64,000 bases of DNA from Mucilaginibacter gilvus (GTDB lineage Bacteria > Bacteroidota > Bacteroidia > Sphingobacteriales > Sphingobacteriaceae), in NCBI RefSeq assembly GCF_004054195.1, contig NZ_SBIW01000008.1, positions 1 to 64,000 of the forward strand. Direction: 5' to 3'. The notes below the pieces were generated by a model. That model searched no databases. It was not told the origin of the DNA and was given only the letters and a program-made list of their open reading frames with translations. Position numbers and translations under genes: made by a program. Of this stretch, positions 44,841 to 53,142 are shown in pieces (positions within the stretch are counted from its first letter, which is position 1; each line of letters opens with the position of its first letter).

Positions 44841-45491
44841 ATGTCACTTAACAGTATTTTCCAGTACTTCGTCCCAAAGGACAAAAAAACCTTCTTCCCT
44901 TTATTTGAGCAGGCAGCAAGCAACGTAGTTACCATGGCAACTATCTTAGTTGAAGCAGTTAACAGCAGCAACCCGGCTACTCAGGAAGAATTGTTCAGAC
45001 AGATAGATAAACTGGAAAACAAAGGCGATGAGCTAACCCACCAGATATACCTGGAACTGGGCAAAAACTTCATTACCCCGTTTGATCGTGAGGACATCCA
45101 CGCTTTAGCTACCGCTATTGATGATGTTGCCGATTATATACATGGCGCTGCCAACCGCATGAGCCTTTACAAGATAGATGATTTTAACGAGCACATCCGC
45201 AAGTTATCAGACCTTATCCTACAGGCAGCAGGCGACCTGGAGAAAGCCGTACGCGAATTAAAAGATCTGCGCAACGTACGCGCCATTGCAGATTCATGCA
45301 TCCGTATAAACAGTGTAGAGAACCAGGCCGATTACGTTTTCGACCGCGCCGTTGCCGACCTTTTCCTATACGAAACAGATGCCATTCGCCTGATAAAATA
45401 CAAAGAGATATTAGCCGCATTAGAAACCGCTACAGATATGTGCGAGGATGCTGCCAATGTAATGGAATCGATTTTAGTTAAAAACGCCTAA
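44841..45491 (+). CDS. DUF47 (PhoU-like) accessory protein of phosphate transport
   Basis: A 216-residue all-helical protein with the DUF47/TIGR00153 pattern: FPLFEQAASNVVTMATILVE, IDKLENKGDELTHQIYLEL, FDREDIHALATAIDDVADYI and ALETATDMCEDAANVMESI. It resembles PhoU with two three-helix repeats and binds metal through the E/D-rich motifs. DUF47 genes usually precede pit genes, as here (22-nt gap), and modulate the transporter. Confidence 0.93.
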   Translation: MSLNSIFQYFVPKDKKTFFPLFEQAASNVVTMATILVEAVNSSNPATQEELFRQIDKLENKGDELTHQIYLELGKNFITPFDREDIHALATAIDDVADYIHGAANRMSLYKIDDFNEHIRKLSDLILQAAGDLEKAVRELKDLRNVRAIADSCIRINSVENQADYVFDRAVADLFLYETDAIRLIKYKEILAALETATDMCEDAANVMESILVKNA

Positions 45492-45513
45492 GCATATACT
45501 TATTTTATAATAA

Positions 45514-46524
45514 ATGGTTACCACCTTATTAGTCGCTGTAGTTGCCCTGGCACTCATATTTGATTATACCAACGGCTTCCACGATGCGGCCAACTCTATA
45601 GCAACCATAGTTTCAACAAAAGTATTAACACCTTTTCAGGCGGTGTTACTTGCCGCAGTATTTAACTTTGCCGCTTACTTTTTTATAAAAGACCACAAAG
45701 TTGCCAATACCGTTGCCAAAATTGTAGTAGAGCAATACATTACCCTGCATGTTATATTAGCCGGGCTTATTGCCGCCATTACCTGGAACTTAGCTACCTG
45801 GTGGTTTGGGATCCCCTCAAGTTCGTCGCACACACTTATTGGTGGTTTTGCAGGTGCAGGTATCACCAATGCCTTATACCTGGGCGCACCGGCATTAAGC
45901 GCTGTAAACGCCCACTATATATTAACCATTGTAGCTTATATTGTATTGGCTCCTTTTATAGGCTTAATTATGGCCTATATTATCACCATATTGATACTGC
46001 ACATTTGCAAGCGCGCCAGGCCTGCAGTAGCCGAGCGTTGGTTTAAAAGATTGCAACTGGTTTCTGCAGCTATGCTAAGCTTTGCACACGGTACAAACGA
46101 TGCCCAAAAAGTAATGGGTATTTTATACGTAGCGCTAATTGCCTCAAAGGTAATTAACAGTGGCGCACCAATGCCCGAGTGGGTACCACTGGCCTGTTAT
46201 TCGGCCATATCATTAGGCACCATGAGCGGCGGTTGGAAGATCGTAAAAACGATGGGATCAAAGATCACCAAGATAACCCCGCTGGAAGGCGTTGCAGCTG
46301 AAACAGCAGGTGCGCTTACCCTGTTCATGACGGAGCGTTTGGCTATACCGGTATCTACCACACACACTATTACCGGTTCCATCATAGGGGTAGGCTTAAC
46401 CAAGCGTGTATCGGCAGTACGCTGGGGCGTTACCATTAACCTGGTTTGGGCATGGATAATTACCATACCTATCTCCGCTTTAATTGCGGGGCTTGTTTTT
46501 GTACTGATACATGTAATAGGATAA
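45514..46524 (+). CDS. pit: Inorganic phosphate transporter (PiT)
   Basis: A 336-residue inner-membrane transporter with about ten helices and the two inverted PiT signatures: DYTNGFHDAANSIATIV near the N-terminus and SFAHGTNDAQKVMG in the second half. It imports metal-phosphate with protons. Co-transcribed with the DUF47 gene. Confidence 0.95.
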   Translation: MVTTLLVAVVALALIFDYTNGFHDAANSIATIVSTKVLTPFQAVLLAAVFNFAAYFFIKDHKVANTVAKIVVEQYITLHVILAGLIAAITWNLATWWFGIPSSSSHTLIGGFAGAGITNALYLGAPALSAVNAHYILTIVAYIVLAPFIGLIMAYIITILILHICKRARPAVAERWFKRLQLVSAAMLSFAHGTNDAQKVMGILYVALIASKVINSGAPMPEWVPLACYSAISLGTMSGGWKIVKTMGSKITKITPLEGVAAETAGALTLFMTERLAIPVSTTHTITGSIIGVGLTKRVSAVRWGVTINLVWAWIITIPISALIAGLVFVLIHVIG

Positions 46525-46559
46525 GCGTATCTTGGCAGCAGATTTGCTTGATACCTATT

Positions 46560-47282
46560 ATGAAAAAATCCTTATTCTTTATCCCTTTACTTTTTATCCT
46601 GCTTTCCGGCTGTGATACGCTTAACCAGGTAGCTCAAAGCACCATACAGCAATACGGCAACCCCACCAGCCTGGAGATAGGCAACGGGCTTAAGCAGGCG
46701 CTTGAAATTGGCACCGGCAAAAGCTCCGACCAGCTATCGGCTGTTGATGGTTTCTTTGCAAACGCAGCCATCAAAATACTTTTTCCGCCCGAAGCACAAA
46801 AGGCGGAGAGAACCCTCCGCAGCATTGGCTTAGGCAAACTGGCCGATAACGTAATACTATCCCTTAATCGTGCTGCAGAAGATGCGGCTAAAGGCGCTAA
46901 ACCCGTTTTTGTTGCTGCTATTAAGCAAATGACCATACAAGATGTTACCAACATTCTTTTGGGTAATCAGGATGCCGCCACACAATACTTTAAACGCACC
47001 ACCTCCCTGCAGTTGGCTGCCAACTTTAAGCCTATTATACAGGCAAGCCTTAACAGGGTAGGCGCTACCAAATATTACGGCGATGCCGCTACCGCTTATA
47101 ACAAGGTGCCGTTTGTAACTAAGTTAAACCCCGATATAAGCGATTACGTAATGCAAAAGGCCATTGATGGTTTATTTGTTGAAGTAGCAAAAGAAGAGCT
47201 TAACATCCGCTCAAACCTATCGGCGCGTACAACACCGCTGCTGCAAAAGGTATTTGGTTATTACGATAAGAATAAAAGATAA
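46560..47282 (+). CDS. DUF4197 lipoprotein
   Basis: A 240-residue lipoprotein from ATG 46560: signal and lipobox KKSLFFIPLLFILLSGC, then a helical DUF4197 domain (LEIGNGLKQALEIGTGKSSD, ILFPPEAQKAERTLRSIGLG, NRAAEDAAKGAKPVFVAAIK, ITDVLNIL-like IQDVTNILLGNQDAATQYF). Function unknown. It lies 35 nt after pit and might be read through from it. Confidence 0.85.
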   Translation: MKKSLFFIPLLFILLSGCDTLNQVAQSTIQQYGNPTSLEIGNGLKQALEIGTGKSSDQLSAVDGFFANAAIKILFPPEAQKAERTLRSIGLGKLADNVILSLNRAAEDAAKGAKPVFVAAIKQMTIQDVTNILLGNQDAATQYFKRTTSLQLAANFKPIIQASLNRVGATKYYGDAATAYNKVPFVTKLNPDISDYVMQKAIDGLFVEVAKEELNIRSNLSARTTPLLQKVFGYYDKNKR

Positions 47283-47309
47283 AAGCGTTCCCGGAGAAAT
47301 CGGCGAGGT

Positions 47310-48647
47310 TTATTTGATCAAAAATTCCAGCTGAAGCGTTTTTTCTTCGGGCTTACCGTTAACATTACCAACCCATTTAGGGCCGTCGGCTATTATGCTT
47401 ACGGCCTTTTTATTTGCCGCGGGGCTTAACCCTTTAACCACAGTGATATTACTTACAGCACCCGTTGGGCTCACTGTAAATTTAAGCTCTACCACACCGG
47501 GCTTTTCGCCGGCAGGTAAATAGCTTTTCTGCGCAAGGTATAACTGGTACATTACCCATCCTTTTTGCGGGTGAGCCAAATTACTTACAGCACCGGCAAC
47601 ATTTGAATACCCCGCTCCCGATGCATCATTGGCAGTGTTCGCATTCATTGCCACCGCATTAAACAGGCCGCTGCTTACACTTACCTTTTTTGATTCAAAC
47701 CCCGAATAAGACACTTCAACGGTTTCTTTTGAGGCGGCGGCAGGAAGCGTAAATCTGCCATTGGCATCCGTTTGGGTAACAATAGCAGGCATTCCTCCAA
47801 CTTTAATGGTGGCCCCAATCAGCGGCGTTCCCTGGTTATTAGCAACCCTGCCTGAAAAAAAGCCCGGGGGTAAATTTAGTTTGTTCAGCTCGTATGCATT
47901 ATCCGTCCGTTTATCTTTAATGATCGCTACGCCCTCCGCCTTACCTATCAACGGCTGCGACGTAGCCTTCTTAGTGACCGCCACTGTAAGCGGCATCTCT
48001 AAACTGTCTTTTTGCTTGGCTATGGCACCAATTACCATTTCATCCAGGGGGGTGCTTTCAGCATTGGTCGCAGAGGCGGGCACCATGGCTATCTCGGCAA
48101 CCGCGGGCGGTTCTTTCGCGTCGGCCAGTGCCAAGGGTTTCTTTTTGAGTATATCAACTTCCTTGTCTGCGGCAACTGGCGCGTACCTATTTCCTAAGAC
48201 AGGAGATATCACCGTTTTTTTATTTGGTTGTAATGCGGCCATGCTGTTTGCCGATGGATCTGTTATAACAGGCGTAGTGGCAATAGTATCCGCTTTAACC
48301 TTTGGCAATTCGGTCACCTGCGCAGTTTGCATCGGTTTACCGTTATCGTCACCTCCTTTATACAGCAAGCCTACCACTATCATAAAACCTACAACACCGG
48401 CAGCTATAGATATGGTTGTCCATGGGATAATGCGGCGCTCTTTTTTATTAACCCTTGTGTTTAACTGCCGGGCCAACAGATCAAGGTTGGCCTGCTGGTT
48501 GCCGGCGCTCTCCTGGTAGCCCTCCAGCGCGTCCATCAAAAACGGATCGTGCTGGGCTTCGCGCTCCAGTTGGTGCATAGCTTTGGCATCAAGCTCCCCG
48601 TTAAGGTACTTCTGTATCTGCAATATGTTGGCCCTCTGCTTATCCAC
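47310..48647 (-). CDS. Anti-sigma-like membrane protein with carboxypeptidase-regulatory and TonB-C domains
   Basis: A 445-residue protein. Residues 1-~65 are a cytoplasmic helical anti-sigma-like part (IQKYLNGELDAKAMHQLERE), one transmembrane helix (~76-98) follows, then a low-complexity periplasmic spacer (~105-255), a carboxypeptidase-regulatory/beta-sandwich domain (GRVANNQGTPLIGATIKVGG) and a TonB-C-like end (GVVELKFTVSPTGAVSNITV). Its start overlaps the sigma-factor stop by 8 nt, the usual sign of a sigma/anti-sigma pair. The periplasmic domains could sense an outer-membrane partner. Confidence 0.82.
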   Translation of the reverse strand: MDKQRANILQIQKYLNGELDAKAMHQLEREAQHDPFLMDALEGYQESAGNQQANLDLLARQLNTRVNKKERRIIPWTTISIAAGVVGFMIVVGLLYKGGDDNGKPMQTAQVTELPKVKADTIATTPVITDPSANSMAALQPNKKTVISPVLGNRYAPVAADKEVDILKKKPLALADAKEPPAVAEIAMVPASATNAESTPLDEMVIGAIAKQKDSLEMPLTVAVTKKATSQPLIGKAEGVAIIKDKRTDNAYELNKLNLPPGFFSGRVANNQGTPLIGATIKVGGMPAIVTQTDANGRFTLPAAASKETVEVSYSGFESKKVSVSSGLFNAVAMNANTANDASGAGYSNVAGAVSNLAHPQKGWVMYQLYLAQKSYLPAGEKPGVVELKFTVSPTGAVSNITVVKGLSPAANKKAVSIIADGPKWVGNVNGKPEEKTLQLEFLIK

Positions 48648-49224
48648 CGTGTTTCTCCAGGCAAAGCTTTAAGTTGCGTTTGCCGTTTTGTATATAGCTT
48701 TTTACTTCGTTTAAGGTAAAGCCTGTTAGTTCTGCAATTTCTTTATAGCACTTCTCATCTAAATAAAACAAACGCACACTTTGTTTTTGCGCGGGCACCA
48801 GTTTATCCATACAGCGCTCTAATGCCTGCAAAGCTTCTTCCTTATTAGCATCATTATCATCAGGATGCAAAACCGGGCTAAATTCCATAAACTCATCCAT
48901 CCCAACCGTAGGTGATTTTTTATCGGCACGCAATTGCATCAAACAATGGTTGCGGCTAAGCACATAAAGCCAGCTCCTAAACTGCTTCACCTCGTGCTGT
49001 TTTACCTTTACCACCAATTCTTCAAATATTCCCATCACCGCGTCGCGGGCAAGCTCTTCATCCTTCAGATACTTTAGGCAAACACCAAAAACAAGGGGCA
49101 TGTGCCGTTCATATAACTTCCCCAATACGCTTATATCGGCGTTTACGCGATAGCTGTTAACCAGCTCTTCATCTGCGGTATCATCGGGCCTAACTGGTTT
49201 TCTGAAGAAGTTCATTAAAGCCAC
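48640..49224 (-). CDS. ECF-type sigma-70 family RNA polymerase sigma factor
   Basis: A 194-residue sigma factor with region 2 (LGKLYERHMPLVFGVCLKYL, DAVMGIFEELVVKVKQHEVK, FRSWLYVLSRNHCLMQLR) and region 4 (VRLFYLDEKCYKEIAELTGF, then TLNEVKSYIQNGKRNLK). Co-translated with the anti-sigma-like protein and divergent from the VWA gene, which is a likely regulon member. Confidence 0.92.
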   Translation of the reverse strand: MALMNFFRKPVRPDDTADEELVNSYRVNADISVLGKLYERHMPLVFGVCLKYLKDEELARDAVMGIFEELVVKVKQHEVKQFRSWLYVLSRNHCLMQLRADKKSPTVGMDEFMEFSPVLHPDDNDANKEEALQALERCMDKLVPAQKQSVRLFYLDEKCYKEIAELTGFTLNEVKSYIQNGKRNLKLCLEKHGG

Positions 49225-49297
49225 AAAATAAGTTTTTTTTTATGGCTTATGGAAATTTGCTTTCCCGTGCATCCTACCTGCAAAAAACTTAAGCATT

Positions 49298-51298
49298 ATG
49301 AAAAATATTGTATTCATCATCTTGGTGGTGGCAGCGGCCCTCACCGGTTTCCGGCAAACAGAAAACCGTATCATCACCGGTACGATAATTGGCGGCGACG
49401 ATAAACTGCCTGTTATTGGGGCAACCATTAGCGCAAAAGGCACCAACATAGGCACCCAAACGGCGGTAAACGGGCAGTACAGGCTTTCCGTGCCCGAATC
49501 TGTAAAAGTTTTGATTGTGAGTTACCTTGGCTATGAAACCGTGGAGGTGAAACTGGGTACCAGTAACCTCGTAAACGTTACTCTTAAAGCCAGCAATAAT
49601 TCTCTAAACGAAGTGGTAGTTACCGGCTACGGCTCCACCCGGAAAAAAGATGTTACCGGTGCTGTTAGTACTATTAGTATGGATGAGGTGAGCGTGCCAG
49701 CATACAACTCAAGCACACCATTAGCCGGCAGGGTAGCCGGCGTTGCAATTCAGGGTAACCCCGGTTCCGCGACAACAATAAGAATAAGGGGGATTGCGTC
49801 AACGCCCAATGGAACTTACGGTTATGTGGCCCCAACCCAGGCACCACCCGATGAAAGCTACAAGGGCATCACCGACAATACCTTTAACGACGCCCGGAGC
49901 ACCCCGCTCTCTACCTTCTCGGTTGATGTAGACGCGGCCTCGTACAGTAACTTCCGCAGGTTTATTAACGGCGGCGAATTGCCTCCCGCAGATGCGGTGC
50001 GCATTGAGGAAATGATCAACTATTTTAAATACGACCTTGCAGGCCCAACCGGTAACTCCCCGGTTGCTATCCACACTGAACTTTCATCGGCACCATGGAA
50101 TACCAGCCATCGCTTGTTGCGTATTGCTCTCAAGGCAAAAACCATCGCTACCGAAAATTTGCCTGCATCAAACCTTGTGTTTTTGATAGATGTATCGGGC
50201 TCTATGAGTTCGCCCAATAAATTGCCCCTGGTAAAAGCATCGTTAAAAATGCTGGTAGACCAGCTGCGCCCTCAGGATAAAGTAGCACTGGTGGTTTACG
50301 CCGGTAACGCAGGGTTGGTGTTGCCCTCAACCAGCGGCGATAAAAAAACCACTATAAATAACGCTATTGACAATTTGGACGCCGGCGGCTCTACCGCGGG
50401 CGGCGAGGGTATAAAATTGGCGTATAAAATTGCTACCGAGAACCTGTTAAAAAACGGCAATAACCGTATTATACTTACTACCGATGGCGATTTTAACGTT
50501 GGCGCATCCAGCGATGATGATATGGAGAAACTGATAGAGAAAGAACGCGAAAGCGGCATATTCCTATCGGTATTAGGTTATGGCATGGGCAATTATAAAG
50601 ACAGCAAAATGGAAACCCTTGCCGATAAAGGCAATGGCAACTACGCGTATATAGATAACATTACCGAGGCCCGTAAAACGCTCATCAGCGAATTTGGCGG
50701 CACATTATTTACGGTTGCTAAGGATGTTAAGCTACAGGTAGAATTTAACCCGGCCAAAGTGCAAGCCTACCGCTTGCTGGGCTACGAGAACCGCATTTTA
50801 GCCAAAGAGGATTTTAATAATGATAAAAAAGACGCCGGGGATATGGGATCGGGGCATAACGTAACGGCTTTTTATGAAATTATCCCGGTAGGTGTTGTAG
50901 ATGAATATATAAGCTCGGTAGACCCGCTGAAATATCAAAAGCCCGAAATTACTACACCTGTTGTTGCGGTAAGTAATGAAATGCTGACGATTAAGTTCCG
51001 TTATAAAGAGCCAACCTCGATGAAAAGCCAGTTAAGCCAGGTAACTGTTAATGATAGCCCCGCCGACTTCGAAAAAACCTCCTCTGATTTTAGATTTGCT
51101 GCCGCAGTAGCCGAAACCGGGATGGTGCTGCGCGATTCAAAATTCAAACAGAGATCCACTTTTGCCCAGGCAATCAGTATAGCCAAAGCCGCCCGCGGTG
51201 AAGATACCGAAGGTTACCGTGCCGAATTTATTCGACTGATACAAAGTGCCAGGCTGCTGGCTAAGACAGCGATGGTGAAAGATGAGGTGGAAGAATAG
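49298..51298 (+). CDS. VWA protein with carboxypeptidase-regulatory and TonB-plug-like N-terminus
   Basis: A 666-residue exported protein: signal segment (1-~20), carboxypeptidase-regulatory domain (IITGTIIGGDDKLPVIGATI), a SusC-like plug (VVVTGYGSTRKKDVTGAVST ... LAGRVAGVAIQGNPG), the YfbK-type region (FNDARSTPLSTFSVDVDAAS), a von Willebrand A domain with MIDAS VFLIDVSGSMS, and the C-terminal DUF3520-like part. It has no beta-barrel. The plug-VWA combination recurs in Bacteroidota beside ECF sigma factors, as here; function is unknown, possibly envelope sensing or assembly. Confidence 0.88.
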   Translation: MKNIVFIILVVAAALTGFRQTENRIITGTIIGGDDKLPVIGATISAKGTNIGTQTAVNGQYRLSVPESVKVLIVSYLGYETVEVKLGTSNLVNVTLKASNNSLNEVVVTGYGSTRKKDVTGAVSTISMDEVSVPAYNSSTPLAGRVAGVAIQGNPGSATTIRIRGIASTPNGTYGYVAPTQAPPDESYKGITDNTFNDARSTPLSTFSVDVDAASYSNFRRFINGGELPPADAVRIEEMINYFKYDLAGPTGNSPVAIHTELSSAPWNTSHRLLRIALKAKTIATENLPASNLVFLIDVSGSMSSPNKLPLVKASLKMLVDQLRPQDKVALVVYAGNAGLVLPSTSGDKKTTINNAIDNLDAGGSTAGGEGIKLAYKIATENLLKNGNNRIILTTDGDFNVGASSDDDMEKLIEKERESGIFLSVLGYGMGNYKDSKMETLADKGNGNYAYIDNITEARKTLISEFGGTLFTVAKDVKLQVEFNPAKVQAYRLLGYENRILAKEDFNNDKKDAGDMGSGHNVTAFYEIIPVGVVDEYISSVDPLKYQKPEITTPVVAVSNEMLTIKFRYKEPTSMKSQLSQVTVNDSPADFEKTSSDFRFAAAVAETGMVLRDSKFKQRSTFAQAISIAKAARGEDTEGYRAEFIRLIQSARLLAKTAMVKDEVEE

Positions 51299-51638
51299 GC
51301 TTCTGCGCACTAATTAGAGCGCTTATATACGCCCGGGGCGAAAATATAAATTAAGTGAGAGTTAATAGCTGTCGCTTTTTTTATTTCATTATTTTTTTCG
51401 CGTCCATACAACCACAGGGTGTAATAACCCTGTTTATAAGGGTGATAATAAGCAATTTAAACAATAATAATGCCCTTAAAAATAGGGTTAATGTCCTGTT
51501 AAATACTAACTGATCCATCCGCAACTTTACATGCCAGTTTAAATTATAATAATCAATAAGAAATATATAACTATTGATTAATACACAGAAGCATCTTCGT
51601 AATAACGTCGGCTATGCAGAAAAACGACAATAAATAAC
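51299..51638. other. Intergenic region before the Ala-rich paralog cassette
   Basis: About 340 bp, AT-rich. It contains a palindrome ACAGGGT-GTAATA-ACCCTGT (51414-51433), a partly overlapping AACCCTG/AAGGGTG pair and a CAACTTTAC word near 51522 that resembles the TAnnTTTA boxes of 43717 and 44816. No gene seen; probably the control region of the cassette. Confidence 0.45.
51414..51433. promoter_or_regulatory. ACAGGGT palindrome, possible operator
   Basis: Perfect 7-bp arms around a 6-nt spacer (ACAGGGT, GTAATA, ACCCTGT), 290 bp upstream of the first small paralog. It could be a protein-binding site or a hairpin. Confidence 0.4.
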
Positions 51639-51687
51639 AAAGTACGCAATGCGACAGGCGAAAAGCATACAGAGTAGCCGAACCTTT
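51639..51687 (+). repeat. Conserved 49-nt leader, copy 1
   Basis: Matches the leader at 52109-52157 at 44 of 49 positions (shared words GCAATGCG, CGAAAAGCATA, AGAGTAG, CGAACCTTT). It ends 15 nt before the ATG at 51703. The conservation is as high as in the coding sequence, so it may be a regulatory RNA leader or binding site. Confidence 0.75.
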
Positions 51688-51702
51688 TACAATGATCTAC
51701 CC

Positions 51703-52065
51703 ATGTCACAACAAAACCAAAACTTATCAGCAACGCAGCTTGCCGCTATTGACCTGATGATAGCCCACATGCAGGAAAACGGCCAAACACAATTAGGCGG
51801 CGTCTGGGAGGCTATCGTCAACGCCGCACAAAACGCGGCAGGTTCTGCCTGGGTAGGGCCGCTTACCGGGGTAGGGAATTTGGACGATGCCGCTGTAGTT
51901 GCTGCTCCGGCAGCCGCAATGATGGCAACCACAGGGGTAGCAGGCCAAACCACATCAACTACCGAGGATGTAGCCGCCCTGGTAAATAAATTGAACGAAG
52001 GTGGTTTGCAGCCCCGGCTTACATTGGAAAACCTGGTTAAAATAAGGAACCAGTTTACCAAATAA
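51703..52065 (+). CDS. Small Ala-rich protein, paralog 1 (candidate peptide-toxin precursor)
   Basis: A 120-residue protein from ATG 51703. The longer reading from ATG 51649 is rejected because the equivalent frame in the second copy has a stop codon. N-terminus LSATQLAAIDLMIAHMQENG and TQLGG, a middle rich in Ala/Gly/Val (AAPAAAMMATTGVAG), and C-terminus EDVAALVNKLNEGGL ... ENLVKIRNQFTK. Both ends are conserved with the next gene while the middle differs in length and sequence. No signal peptide and no cysteine. Function unknown; see the cassette finding. Confidence 0.75.
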   Translation: MSQQNQNLSATQLAAIDLMIAHMQENGQTQLGGVWEAIVNAAQNAAGSAWVGPLTGVGNLDDAAVVAAPAAAMMATTGVAGQTTSTTEDVAALVNKLNEGGLQPRLTLENLVKIRNQFTK

Positions 52066-52108
52066 CTTCTTCCAGGTCGGGAAGCGCTGAAAACCGACAT
52101 TAAACAAT

Positions 52109-52157
52109 AAAGTAGGCAATGCGGCAGACGAAAAGCATATAGAGTAGTCGAACCTTT
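52109..52157 (+). repeat. Conserved 49-nt leader, copy 2
   Basis: Second copy of the 51639-51687 leader, ending 16 nt before the ATG at 52174. In this copy the AGTAGCC word is AGTAGTC and the upstream in-frame ATG is followed by TAG, which excludes translation of the leader. Confidence 0.75.
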
Positions 52158-52173
52158 AATAAAACACTATCAA

Positions 52174-52635
52174 ATGTCACAAAACCAAAACCTGTCAGCA
52201 GCGCAACTTGCCGCTATTGATTTGATGATCGCGCACATGCAGGAAAAAGGAGAAACCCAATTAGGGGGTTTTTGGGATTCCATTACAGACGGTATACAGG
52301 CAGCAGCCAGCGCTGTAGGTGCAGCAGCCTCGGTTATTGCAGCCACAGCCGCAACCGCTGCTAATGCAGCCGCCAATGCCGTAACCGTTGCAGCCAATGC
52401 TGTTGCAGACGCCGTTCCTGCAGCTGTAGAGGCTGTTGCAGAAGCCGCGCCGGCAGTTGCAGAAGCAATAGTTGAGGCTGCCCCGGTAGTAGCCGAAGTA
52501 GCCGCAGCCGCCCTCGCAGCACATTCCACTTCTGAAGACGTAGCGGCTCTGGTTAATACCCTCAACAAAAACGGCCTGCAGTCGCATTTATCATTAGAAA
52601 ATCTTATTAAGATAAGGAACCAATACTCTAAATAA
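52174..52635 (+). CDS. Small Ala-rich protein, paralog 2 (candidate peptide-toxin precursor)
   Basis: A 153-residue protein with the same ends as paralog 1 (LSAAQLAAIDLMIAHMQEKG, TQLGG; then EDVAALVNTLNKNGL, ENLIKIRNQYSK). Between them are about 80 residues of almost pure Ala/Val with periodic Glu/Asn (AAVEAVAEAAPAVAEAIVEA), probably a long amphipathic helix. No signal peptide, no cysteine. It ends 4 nt before the next gene, so all four genes form one transcription unit. Confidence 0.78.
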   Translation: MSQNQNLSAAQLAAIDLMIAHMQEKGETQLGGFWDSITDGIQAAASAVGAAASVIAATAATAANAAANAVTVAANAVADAVPAAVEAVAEAAPAVAEAIVEAAPVVAEVAAAALAAHSTSEDVAALVNTLNKNGLQSHLSLENLIKIRNQYSK

Positions 52636-52639
52636 GCTT

Positions 52640-53140
52640 ATGCAATATTTAGTCATAACAACACTTGCTATATTTACTATAGCAAGTGTTTTCTTCCAGG
52701 TAAAACGCCTGCAAAGAAGATTAAGCCGGTTTGATAAACTGGGCATCCTGCCTAACTATTCGTTTTTTGCGCCTAAACCGCTCATGAACGATTTTAGGGT
52801 GGTTTACAAAACCATAGCCGAAACCGATGGCGAATGGACAGAGATCCCGATGTATAAACCCTTTCGTTTTATGCGCCTGTGCTGGAACCCTTTTAAATAC
52901 TACAACAAGGGAATGATAGATACCTGCAATTTTTTGGTGAGCGAGTTTAACGCGCTCGAAAACAAACACTTTATACAAGTTTCGGCGCATTACTTAAACA
53001 TACTGATCACTATTTCGGCTTGTCTTAAAAAAGGTAGCAGGGATCCACAAAAGATCCGCTTTGCCATTGTAAGTTCAGAAGGGGCAGAAATATTGAAGAT
53101 CAAGAACGTAGTATTTGCATCATACCATCAAATTATTTAA
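52640..53140 (+). CDS. SdpA-like membrane-anchored protein, 166 aa
   Basis: One N-terminal transmembrane helix (YLVITTLAIFTIASVFF), then a soluble domain with LGILPNYSFFAPKPLMNDFR and VVYKTIAETDGEW. The pattern 'LG-P-(Y/W)-x-FF-x-x-P' is shared with SdpA and with small partners of HTTM proteins, as I recall those families. Translationally coupled with both neighbours (4 and 2 nt). Likely a periplasm- or cytoplasm-facing partner of the HTTM protein. Confidence 0.6.
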   Translation: MQYLVITTLAIFTIASVFFQVKRLQRRLSRFDKLGILPNYSFFAPKPLMNDFRVVYKTIAETDGEWTEIPMYKPFRFMRLCWNPFKYYNKGMIDTCNFLVSEFNALENKHFIQVSAHYLNILITISACLKKGSRDPQKIRFAIVSSEGAEILKIKNVVFASYHQII

Positions 53141-53142
53141 CC

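Noticed and set aside
51649..51702. Extended N-terminus of small paralog 1
   Set aside because: The equivalent frame in paralog 2 contains a TAG stop, so the conserved leader is untranslated and the ATG at 51703 is used.
52174..52635. Double-glycine leader peptide reading of the TQLGG motif
   Set aside because: The residue before GG is not in the usual position, no peptidase-containing ABC transporter is encoded nearby, and the C-termini are conserved too, which does not fit a simple leader-core precursor.
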